DNA from: DATARR01 sp044868005
GTDB taxonomy: Bacteria; Acidobacteriota; Thermoanaerobaculia; Multivoradales; UBA5704
Direction: 5' to 3'
NCBI GenBank assembly: GCA_044868005.1
Contig: JBIOVX010000303.1
Location: 1 to 64,000, forward strand
Length of the DNA stretch: 64,000 nucleotides
Part shown: in pieces, positions 53,305 to 60,119 of the stretch
Position numbering within the stretch: the first letter of the stretch is position 1
How the letters are laid out: the number at the start of each line of letters is the position of its first letter
Notes under the pieces: model-generated
Told to the model about the DNA's origin: nothing
What the model saw: only the letters and a program-made list of their open reading frames with translations
The model's database searches: none
Position numbers and translations under genes: made by a program

Positions 53305-55067
53305 ACGAACGTGTAGAGGTCCTCGCTGATCGCCGACCTCTCTTGTGCAAAGCCGCTGCGCGCCGGTTCCCGCCAGGCCGGCAGCAGCTCGCTCCAGTTG
53401 TCCGGCAGCATCGTGCGATCGATCAGGAAATCCTCGAGGACCAGCGCGTCGATCCCCGAGGCGCCCATGCAGAAGAGGGCGTCCACCGGCGAGCGGACGA
53501 TCGGCTCGCCGCGTACGTTGAAGGAGGTGTTCACCAGCATGGGACAGCCGGTCCGCCGCCGGAAGGCCTCGAGCAGGGCGGCGAAGCGGGGGGCCGCCTC
53601 CGGCTCGACGGTCTGCGGGCGCGCCGAGCCGTCCACGTGCGTGACCGCCGGCAGGCCGAGCGGCGAGATCACCCGGCAGGTCTCGAGCATGAAGGGAGAG
53701 GGATGGTCGAGATCGAAGTGCTCCCGGGCGTGGGCGGCCAGGACGCTCGGCGCGAAGGGACGGAACGCCTCCCGTTTCTTGACCAGCCGGTTCAGCCGGT
53801 CGCGCATACCCGAATCGCGCGGGTCGGCGAGCAGGCTGCGCGCGCCGAGGGCTCGCGGGCCGAGCTCCATGCCGCCGTGGAACCAGCCGACGACGTGGCC
53901 CCGAACCAGCCGCTCCACCACCGCGTCGAGGAGAGCCGATTCCCGGCCGCGAAAATCCAAGGTGGCGATCCCCGTGGCGGCGACGAGGCCGGCAATCTCG
54001 GCCGCGCTCCAGCTTGGTCCGAGAAAGACGTGACGCAGCGGTGCGGTCTCGGGAGGCCGCCCCGTCAGCCGCGCGTGCGCCAGGGCTGCGGCGCCCAGGC
54101 AGCCTCCCGAGTCACCGGCCGCCGGCTGGACGAAGAGGCGCTCGAACGGGCCCTCGCGCAGGATGCGGCCGTTGGCCACCACGTTGAGGGCGACCCCTCC
54201 CGCCATGCAGAGATCGGCGAGGCCGGTACGCGCGTGGAGGTAGTGGGCCTTCTCGATCAGGATCTCCTCCAGAACCACCTGGAGACTCCGCGCTACGTCC
54301 TGATGAAACGGAGTGATCTCCTCATTCCGGCGTCGCGGCGGCTGGCCGAAGAGACGGGGCAGGGCTGCGGAGTACATGCGCGAGCCGCGGAGAAAATCAA
54401 AATAGTCCAGGTCGAGCCGGTACTGCCCGTCCGCCGCGGAGGAGACGAGCTGGCGCATCTCACCGACGTAGCGCGGCTCGCCGTAGGGAGCGAGCCCCAT
54501 GACCTTGTATTCGCCGTCGTTGACCTCGAAGCCCAGGTACGAGGTGAGGGTGGAGTAGAGCAGGCCGAGCGAGTGGGGGAATGTCACCTCCTCGAACGCC
54601 TCGACGGCGATGCCCTCGGCGCGGCCATAGGTGGTGGTCGCCCACTCGCCGACGCCGTCCACGGTGAGGAAGGCGGCGGCGGGAAAGCCGGAGAAGAAGA
54701 AGGCGCTGGCGGCGTGGGAGAGGTGGTGGTCGAAGGTGAGGAGGGGCCCTTCGTAGCCCAAGCCCTCGCGGATGGCCCGCTGCGGCCGGGCCGGATCGCG
54801 CCAGGTGGGATCGTCCGCCGCCGGTACGCCCGCCCAGAGCTGGCGCGCCCGCTTTTTCTCCGGCGACTCGTAATAGGCGACGCAATCGACATCGGTAATG
54901 CCGATGCCACCCCGCCGCAGGCACCAGCGGAAGGCGTCGACCGGCAGCCGCGGATCGTGCTTGACCCGCGAGAACCGCTCCTCCTCCGCGGCGGCCGTCA
55001 GCCGGCCGTCCTGCAGCAGGCAGCAGGCGGACTCATGGAAGAACGCGGAAATCCCGATGACGTTCAT
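53301..55067 (-). CDS. NodU/CmcH-family carbamoyltransferase
   Basis: The 588-residue product starts at ATG 55067 (MNVIGISAFFHES, the usual family start); ATG 55079 adds four residues. It shows the Kae1-like metal site FDHHLSHAASAFFFSGF, VDGVGEWATT, and the C-terminal YrdC-like-side block GMELGPRALGARSLL. The family transfers a carbamoyl group from carbamoyl phosphate through carbamoyl-adenylate to a hydroxyl, for example of Nod factors or antibiotics. The substrate is probably a sugar or the ligand of the linked SGNH protein. Confidence 0.92.
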   Translation of the reverse strand: MNVIGISAFFHESACCLLQDGRLTAAAEEERFSRVKHDPRLPVDAFRWCLRRGGIGITDVDCVAYYESPEKKRARQLWAGVPAADDPTWRDPARPQRAIREGLGYEGPLLTFDHHLSHAASAFFFSGFPAAAFLTVDGVGEWATTTYGRAEGIAVEAFEEVTFPHSLGLLYSTLTSYLGFEVNDGEYKVMGLAPYGEPRYVGEMRQLVSSAADGQYRLDLDYFDFLRGSRMYSAALPRLFGQPPRRRNEEITPFHQDVARSLQVVLEEILIEKAHYLHARTGLADLCMAGGVALNVVANGRILREGPFERLFVQPAAGDSGGCLGAAALAHARLTGRPPETAPLRHVFLGPSWSAAEIAGLVAATGIATLDFRGRESALLDAVVERLVRGHVVGWFHGGMELGPRALGARSLLADPRDSGMRDRLNRLVKKREAFRPFAPSVLAAHAREHFDLDHPSPFMLETCRVISPLGLPAVTHVDGSARPQTVEPEAAPRFAALLEAFRRRTGCPMLVNTSFNVRGEPIVRSPVDALFCMGASGIDALVLEDFLIDRTMLPDNWSELLPAWREPARSGFAQERSAISEDLYTFV

Positions 55068-55091
55068 GAAGGGGCTCATTGTAGAGGTGGT

Positions 55092-55120
55092 TTGCGACCT
55101 GTTGCCCGCTCTGCTATCTT
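55092..55120 (+). promoter_or_regulatory. Promoter of the RRM-protein gene
   Basis: TTGCGA (55092-55097) and TATCTT (55115-55120) are 17 bases apart. The mRNA would have a leader of about 128 bases, with a GGCCC-CGC-GGGCC hairpin (55228-55240) directly before the AGGAG ribosome site. Confidence 0.5.
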
Positions 55121-55254
55121 TATGGGTCCTGAGACAGGGAGGCGTCCGTCTTTGTCGCGCCGCGGCCAGAGACCCACCACCCTCGAAACACGGTGCCGGC
55201 GGCAGTGGGTCGGCTTACAAACGTTAGGGCCCCGCGGGCCAGGAGCGACAGAGA

Positions 55255-55731
55255 ATGGGCAAGAAGCTTTTCGTCGGCAATCTCAACTTCAAGACCAACG
55301 ACGACGACCTGCGCGAGCTGTTCGGCCAGGCCGGCACGGTTGACTCGGCCATGGTGATGATGGACCGCGCCACCGGCCGCTCCCGCGGCTTCGGCTTCGT
55401 CGAGATGAGCACGGACGAAGAGGCCGCGAAGGCGATCCAGCAGTTCAACAGCTACGAGTTCCAGGGCCGCAACCTGAACGTCAACGAGGCCCGCGAGCGC
55501 ACGCCCGGCGGTCCGCGCGGCGGCGGCTATGGCGGTGGTTACAGCGGCGGCCGCGGCGGCTACGGCGGCGGCGACCGTGGCGGCGACTTCAGCCCCGGCC
55601 CCAGCTTCGGCGGCGGCGACGACTTCGGCGGCAGTCCCGGCTTCGGCGGCGGTTTCAACCGCGGCAACTACAAGCCCCGCAAGGAAGGCGGCAGCCGGCG
55701 GGGTCTGCGGGCCAAGAAGCGCAGCCTCTAG
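55255..55731 (+). CDS. RRM RNA-binding protein with Gly-rich tail
   Basis: The 158-residue protein has one RNA-recognition motif (residues 1-82) with RNP2 LFVGNL (5-10) and RNP1 RGFGFVEM (44-51). A Gly/Arg/Tyr-rich tail with GGYGGG repeats and a basic end (RRGLRAKKRSL) follow. Proteins of this kind in bacteria bind single-stranded RNA and are often cold-induced. The long leader with a hairpin beside the ribosome site fits regulation after transcription. Confidence 0.92.
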   Translation: MGKKLFVGNLNFKTNDDDLRELFGQAGTVDSAMVMMDRATGRSRGFGFVEMSTDEEAAKAIQQFNSYEFQGRNLNVNEARERTPGGPRGGGYGGGYSGGRGGYGGGDRGGDFSPGPSFGGGDDFGGSPGFGGGFNRGNYKPRKEGGSRRGLRAKKRSL

Positions 55732-55737
55732 TCCAAC

Positions 55738-56877
55738 TCAATAGAGATCGAAGACGAGGATCCGCGCCTCGAGCGGCCCGTTCATCACCGGGATGCGGCG
55801 GCGCGGCCGCAGACCGATGTGCTTGCCCCGGTCTTCGCCGCCGGCGAGCACGACGGCCTTCCACCCCCTGAAACGCTGCTTGAGGAGATCCCCCAACGCC
55901 CGCCAGCGCTCGGCCGCGGTGCCCAGGCGCTCGCCGTGCGGCGGATTGACCACCACGAGACCGGGACCGGTCGGCGGCTGGAAGGCTGCGGCGTCGCCAC
56001 GCGAGAGGGTGGCGCGGTCGAGGAGGTTGGCGCGTTCGAGATTCGTCCGCGCCGCCGCCAGGGCCTCGGCCGAGAGATCGTTGCCGTAGAGGCGTATGGC
56101 CGGGTCGCAGACGGGCAGAGGCTCCTGGAGGAGCTCGGTGAAGGCCCTCGGATCGTAGCCGGGCAGGCGCTCGAAGGCCCAGTGGCGGCGGAGGCGGCCC
56201 GGCGGCCAGCCGAGGGCGAACCAGGCGGCCTCGACGAGCAGCGTGGCGGAGCCGCACATGGGGTCCGCCACCGCACCGCGGCCGTCCCAGCCGGCGGCGA
56301 GGACGCAGGCGGCGGCGAGTTGCTCGCGCACCGGCGCGCCGGTGGTGACGGCGCGGTAGCCGCGGCGGTCGAGCGGCTCACCGGAGGTGTCGAGCAGCAG
56401 GGTGGCCTGGTCGCCGTGGAGGCGCAGGCGCAGATGGAGGTCCGGATCCTGCCGGTTCACGTCGGAGCGCCGGCCCCAGCGCTCCCGCTGGCCGTCCACC
56501 AGGCCGTCCTTGAGGGAGAGGGCCGCCCAGCGCGTGTCCCGCACCTCGGAGCCGGTGGAGGTGGCGTGGACGGCGAAGCTGCGGTCCGGGTGGAGGAGCG
56601 AGGGAAGGTCGAGACCGCCCGGCGGGCGAAGCCGGCCCGCGGCGAGGCTCCGCGCGCCGGCGGCCAGCGCGGCCCCGTCGATCGCCGGCCAGGAAGCCAG
56701 CTCGACGAGCACGCGGTTGGCCGTGCGCAACCGCCAGTTGGCCCGCCAGCAGTCCCGCCAATCGCCGCGGAACGAGACGGCGCCCCGCTGGCGCTGAACG
56801 TCGCGCGCGCCGACCCCGCGCAGCTCCCCCTCCAGGATCTCCTCCAGCCCGAGAACGCAGGTGGCGGCGAGACGCAT
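55738..56877 (-). CDS. THUMP-type class I RNA methyltransferase (RlmL-N-like)
   Basis: ATG 56877 gives 379 residues. The N-terminal half (about 1-150) is a THUMP/ferredoxin-like RNA-binding part beginning ATCVLGLEEILEGEL. The catalytic half has DPMCGSATLLVEAA and the NPPY-like motif VVNPPHGERLG. Enzymes of this family methylate guanine N2 in 23S rRNA (RlmL) or tRNA (TrmN); the exact base is not settled. The stop is six bases from that of the RRM gene, tail to tail. Confidence 0.88.
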   Translation of the reverse strand: MRLAATCVLGLEEILEGELRGVGARDVQRQRGAVSFRGDWRDCWRANWRLRTANRVLVELASWPAIDGAALAAGARSLAAGRLRPPGGLDLPSLLHPDRSFAVHATSTGSEVRDTRWAALSLKDGLVDGQRERWGRRSDVNRQDPDLHLRLRLHGDQATLLLDTSGEPLDRRGYRAVTTGAPVREQLAAACVLAAGWDGRGAVADPMCGSATLLVEAAWFALGWPPGRLRRHWAFERLPGYDPRAFTELLQEPLPVCDPAIRLYGNDLSAEALAAARTNLERANLLDRATLSRGDAAAFQPPTGPGLVVVNPPHGERLGTAAERWRALGDLLKQRFRGWKAVVLAGGEDRGKHIGLRPRRRIPVMNGPLEARILVFDLY

Positions 56878-56936
56878 GCCGAGGAGTGTATAGCGCGTGT
56901 AGGGACGCCTGGGGTCTGTGAATTTTTCGGCGATCT

Positions 56937-57083
56937 GCCCTCCGAAGCCCTCACCTCCCCGGCCCTCCTCTCCCAGAGGGAGAGAGGGGAACAAGAAAAA
57001 GCCAAAGAAAAACGCGCTTTCTGTCTTCCCCCCTCCTCTCCCTCTGGGAGAGGAGGGCCGGGGTGGTGAGGGCTTCGGAGGGC
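56937..57083. repeat. 48-bp inverted repeat with 51-bp spacer
   Basis: Left arm 56937-56984 and right arm 57036-57083 are inverse copies with a single mismatch. Each arm carries GAAGCCCTCACC and an internal CTCTCCCAGAGGGAGAG hairpin, related to the repeats at 55-85 and 3755-3815. It separates two leftward genes and ends two bases before the M23-peptidase stop codon. It may terminate transcription or be two opposed copies of the dispersed repeat. Confidence 0.85.
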
Positions 57084-57084
57084 C

Positions 57085-57642
57085 CTACTTCGCCGCCGTC
57101 TGCACGGCGAACGGCTCGCCGCGGTGCAGGTAGGTGTACGGATTGAGCGCCGCGCCGGAGGGGGCGAAGATGCCGTAGTGGAGATGGGTGGGGGAGACCG
57201 CGGCGTTGCCCGAGTTGCCGACGTAGCCGATGATCTCGCCGGCTTCCACCCAGTCGCCGACCGCCTGCGGGCCGTACTCCTCGAGATGCGCGTAGTAATG
57301 GCGGTAGCCGCCGGGACCGGTGATCGTCACCACCTGGCCGCCGAGGCCGCGCATGCCCTTGATCTCGACGATCCCCTCGGTGACGCTGCGGATCGGCGTG
57401 TTGCGGGGAGCGAAGATGTCGATCCCCTTGTGCCGCCGGCCGCCATACCGGTAGGCGCCCCAGGTGTCCTGCAGTTGCAAGGACGTCACGCCGTCCACCG
57501 GGATCGGCAGGACGTGCGGCATGCGTTCTTGCATCAGGGTCAGGTAGCGGGTGTTGTAGCGGACGGCGGCTTCGTGGCAGCCGGCGAGGGAGAGAGCGAT
57601 CAGGAAGGCAAAGGAGATCCCGAGGGTACGGCGTCCAACCAT
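57085..57642 (-). CDS. M23-family peptidoglycan endopeptidase lipoprotein
   Basis: ATG 57642, five bases after AGGAGG, gives 185 residues. The lipobox LAGC (about 20-23) marks a lipoprotein. The LytM/M23 zinc site is complete: HKGID with His and Asp, and the HLHYG pair near the C-terminus. It cuts cell-wall cross-links or, if inactive in vivo, activates amidases. Only one domain is present, with no LysM or coiled coil. Confidence 0.9.
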   Translation of the reverse strand: MVGRRTLGISFAFLIALSLAGCHEAAVRYNTRYLTLMQERMPHVLPIPVDGVTSLQLQDTWGAYRYGGRRHKGIDIFAPRNTPIRSVTEGIVEIKGMRGLGGQVVTITGPGGYRHYYAHLEEYGPQAVGDWVEAGEIIGYVGNSGNAAVSPTHLHYGIFAPSGAALNPYTYLHRGEPFAVQTAAK

Positions 57643-57771
57643 GTTCACCTCCTGGGAGCGCGGGTCCCTGACGAACCCGTTCCGTCAACAGAGGACGACA
57701 CTCGTGAACGACGAGCACCGCCAGACATTCACCGAACACCGAGTTGGACTGCACGCGAGCGCAAAGGCGGA

Positions 57772-57800
57772 AGTATAGCCGAATCGCTGAGCGCAACCAA
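57772..57800 (-). promoter_or_regulatory. Possible promoter of the M23-peptidase gene
   Basis: On the minus strand TTGGTT (57800-57795) and TATACT (57777-57772) are 17 bases apart. It would give a leader of about 120 bases. Confidence 0.4.
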
Positions 57801-57893
57801 CTCAAGGTTCTTCGTTGGGGGAAATCATAGCGCAACTTATAGCGGAAAGTCTATAGAAGCCTGGAGTACGTGGTGGTTCAGTAAGATGCGGCG

Positions 57894-58829
57894 ATGAAGG
57901 CTCCGCTCACAGTGGCGCTCCTCCTCGGCCTCTCCCTCTTCGGCCGGCTCGCGGCGGCCGGCGCCATCGAGCCGCCGCGTCTGATCGTCGAGGCTCCGCC
58001 CGCTCTGGCCTCGACCGCGGCCCGCCTGCGCGCCGTCGATCCGGAGCAGCTCCGGAGCGCCATGCGCCTGGTGGGGCTCGCCCATCCCGGGCCGCCCATC
58101 CGCGTGATCGTGGCGCCCGAGGGCTCGGGGCCCGCGGTGCTCGTCCCGCCCTGGATTTCCGGTTACGCCTTGAGCGACCGGGGCCTCGTGGTGGTGATGC
58201 CGCAGCGGGCTCCCAACTATCCGGACTCCTCGCTGGAGGATCTCCTGCGCCACGAGGTAGCCCACGTGCTCATCTCGCGGGCCGCCGGCCATCGGCCGCT
58301 GCCGCGCTGGTTTCACGAGGGGATGGCGATGATCGCCGGCGGCTCCTGGGGGTTCGACGACCGCTCCCGGCTCACTCTGGCTCTGCTGGCGGACCGGCCG
58401 GTTTCCCTCGCCGAGCTCGAATCGCGCTTCGCGGGTGGCCAGGGGGAGGTCAACCGCGCCTACGCCGTGGCCGGGGCCTTCGTGCGCGATCTCTTCGATC
58501 GCCACGGCCAGGAGGCGGCGCCGGCCATCCTCGCCGGCGTCGCCCGCGGCCTCTCCTTCGCGGACGCCTTTCGCGCCGCCACCGGGACCTCGCTCGCCGA
58601 GGCCGAGTCTTCCTTCTGGGACCGGCAGACGTTCTGGTATCGCTGGGTGCCCATCCTCACCAGTTCGGTCACTCTATGGCTGCTCGTCACGCTGCTGGCG
58701 CTCTGGGCGATCCGGCACCGCCGCGCTCGCGACGCCGCGCTTCGCAGCCTGTGGGAAGCCGAGGACGAGCGGCTGCGCCTGGCCGCGGAGGCCAGGATGC
58801 AGGAAGGCGGCGATGAATGGGTGAACTGA
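57894..58829 (+). CDS. Membrane-anchored MA-like zinc peptidase
   Basis: The 311-residue protein has a signal peptide (1-23) and the gluzincin site LRHEVAHVL (HExxH, about 119-127). WFHEGMAMIAGG follows with the third ligand Glu, as in the peptidase MA family. A membrane helix (SSVTLWLLVTLLALWAI, about 260-278) and a charged cytoplasmic tail follow. It probably cleaves an envelope protein from the periplasmic side. TAAGAT lies exactly six bases before the ATG, so the mRNA may be leaderless. Confidence 0.85.
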   Translation: MKAPLTVALLLGLSLFGRLAAAGAIEPPRLIVEAPPALASTAARLRAVDPEQLRSAMRLVGLAHPGPPIRVIVAPEGSGPAVLVPPWISGYALSDRGLVVVMPQRAPNYPDSSLEDLLRHEVAHVLISRAAGHRPLPRWFHEGMAMIAGGSWGFDDRSRLTLALLADRPVSLAELESRFAGGQGEVNRAYAVAGAFVRDLFDRHGQEAAPAILAGVARGLSFADAFRAATGTSLAEAESSFWDRQTFWYRWVPILTSSVTLWLLVTLLALWAIRHRRARDAALRSLWEAEDERLRLAAEARMQEGGDEWVN

Positions 58830-58872
58830 GAACAGGGTCGACCCTTCGCTCAATCTGAAGGGGTAAACTTAA

Positions 58873-60006
58873 ATGCCGATGCTTTTCCGCTCCAGCTTTG
58901 CGGGCCTCGCGGCCGTCTTCCTCCTGGGTTGCAGCGGCCATGTCATCTACAAGGCGCCGAACCACGCCTGCGAACCTTTCGACTTTGAGAACCCGCCGTG
59001 CGCTGCGGCTGGCGAGACAATGGGGCCGGACGGCGAAACGGTGGCGATCCGTTATCTCGGCGCCGGCGGCGTGGCGATCCGCTGGCGCGGGCAGATCCTG
59101 CTCACGGCGCCGTTCTTCTCCAATTACGGCCTTTCCCGAGTGTTTTTCGGCCGGCTCAAGCCCAATGCGGCCGCCATCGGCAAGGGGATGGAGAACGTTC
59201 CGCCCGCCGAGGTGGGCGCGATCCTCGCCGGCCATGCCCATTACGATCATCTTGGAGATCTCCCCGTCATCGCCCAGAACCACGCGCCGCACGCCAGGCT
59301 CTACGTCAACGACAGCGGCGTGAAGCTCCTCCAGCATGCCTTGGGGGACCGGGTGAGATCGCTGGAAGGGAGCCTCGAGGTACCGACGCAGCTCCAGGAC
59401 ATGTCGGGCCGGCTCTTGCCGTTCCGCGTACGGGCGGTCAGGTCCGAGCACGCTCCGCACTTCCTCCGCTACCACTGGGCGGGCGGCCAGGTGAAACAGC
59501 CATGGCAGGGCTCGTGGGAGGACCTGCGGCTCTGGCACATGCGGAGCGGCACGACCCTGGCCTACGTCATCGACCTGCTGGGTGAAAGGAACGAGGTGCT
59601 CTACCGGATCTATTACCAGGATTCGGCGAGCGGCGACCACATCGGAGTCCCGCGCGAAGACGGCCGCGCCTACGACCTGGCGATCCTCTGCATCGCCTCG
59701 CACAACTGGGTGGAGGACGCTCCGCAAGCCCTCCTCGGCAGGCTGCGGCCTCGCCACGTGCTCGTCGCTCATTACGAGGACTTCTTCAGCCGGGACGAGC
59801 CGCGCGCCTTCGTTCCGATGTTGACGAACAGGCTCGCCAATCGATACCTGGGGCGGGTCCAGGACAGCCTCCGAGGGCAAGGACGACTTCCCGCAGGCCC
59901 CGTCGGGACCGTCTGCGGTCCCTCGGGCGCGGAGTGGACGGTCCCCCTGCTCGGCGAGGAGGTCCGCTTCCAGCCGGGCTCCGGAACGGCGCAGAGCTGC
60001 CCCTGA
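58873..60006 (+). CDS. Metallo-beta-lactamase-fold lipoprotein
   Basis: The 377-residue product has a lipobox FLLGC (about 16-20) and an MBL-fold zinc site GHAHYDHLGD (HxHxDH, about 120-128). Later histidines in SEHAPH and VLVAHYEDF can complete the site. The sequence is of the UlaG-like hydrolase group. Substrate unknown; it lies in the envelope and lies between a peptidase and a lipase gene. GAAGGGG upstream serves as ribosome site. Confidence 0.82.
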   Translation: MPMLFRSSFAGLAAVFLLGCSGHVIYKAPNHACEPFDFENPPCAAAGETMGPDGETVAIRYLGAGGVAIRWRGQILLTAPFFSNYGLSRVFFGRLKPNAAAIGKGMENVPPAEVGAILAGHAHYDHLGDLPVIAQNHAPHARLYVNDSGVKLLQHALGDRVRSLEGSLEVPTQLQDMSGRLLPFRVRAVRSEHAPHFLRYHWAGGQVKQPWQGSWEDLRLWHMRSGTTLAYVIDLLGERNEVLYRIYYQDSASGDHIGVPREDGRAYDLAILCIASHNWVEDAPQALLGRLRPRHVLVAHYEDFFSRDEPRAFVPMLTNRLANRYLGRVQDSLRGQGRLPAGPVGTVCGPSGAEWTVPLLGEEVRFQPGSGTAQSCP

Positions 60007-60048
60007 GGGAATGAAACGCGGAGACCTACAGAAACGCCTGTAATGCAG

Positions 60049-60075
60049 CGGACGTGATCCGACGGATCACGTCCG
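60049..60075 (+). terminator. Perfect 12-bp hairpin
   Basis: CGGACGTGATCC (60049-60060) pairs with GGATCACGTCCG (60064-60075) around a three-base loop, between the MBL lipoprotein and patatin genes. No T-run follows; it may terminate, attenuate or be a protein-binding palindrome. Confidence 0.45.
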
Positions 60076-60119
60076 TCGAAATGGGCGTGCAGCGGCGAAA
60101 TCCTGCATGAGGTGGCTCC

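Noticed and set aside
57643..57893. Possible small RNA or tRNA in the 251-base divergent gap
   Set aside because: No cloverleaf or conserved RNA motif could be drawn; only promoter-like boxes are supported.
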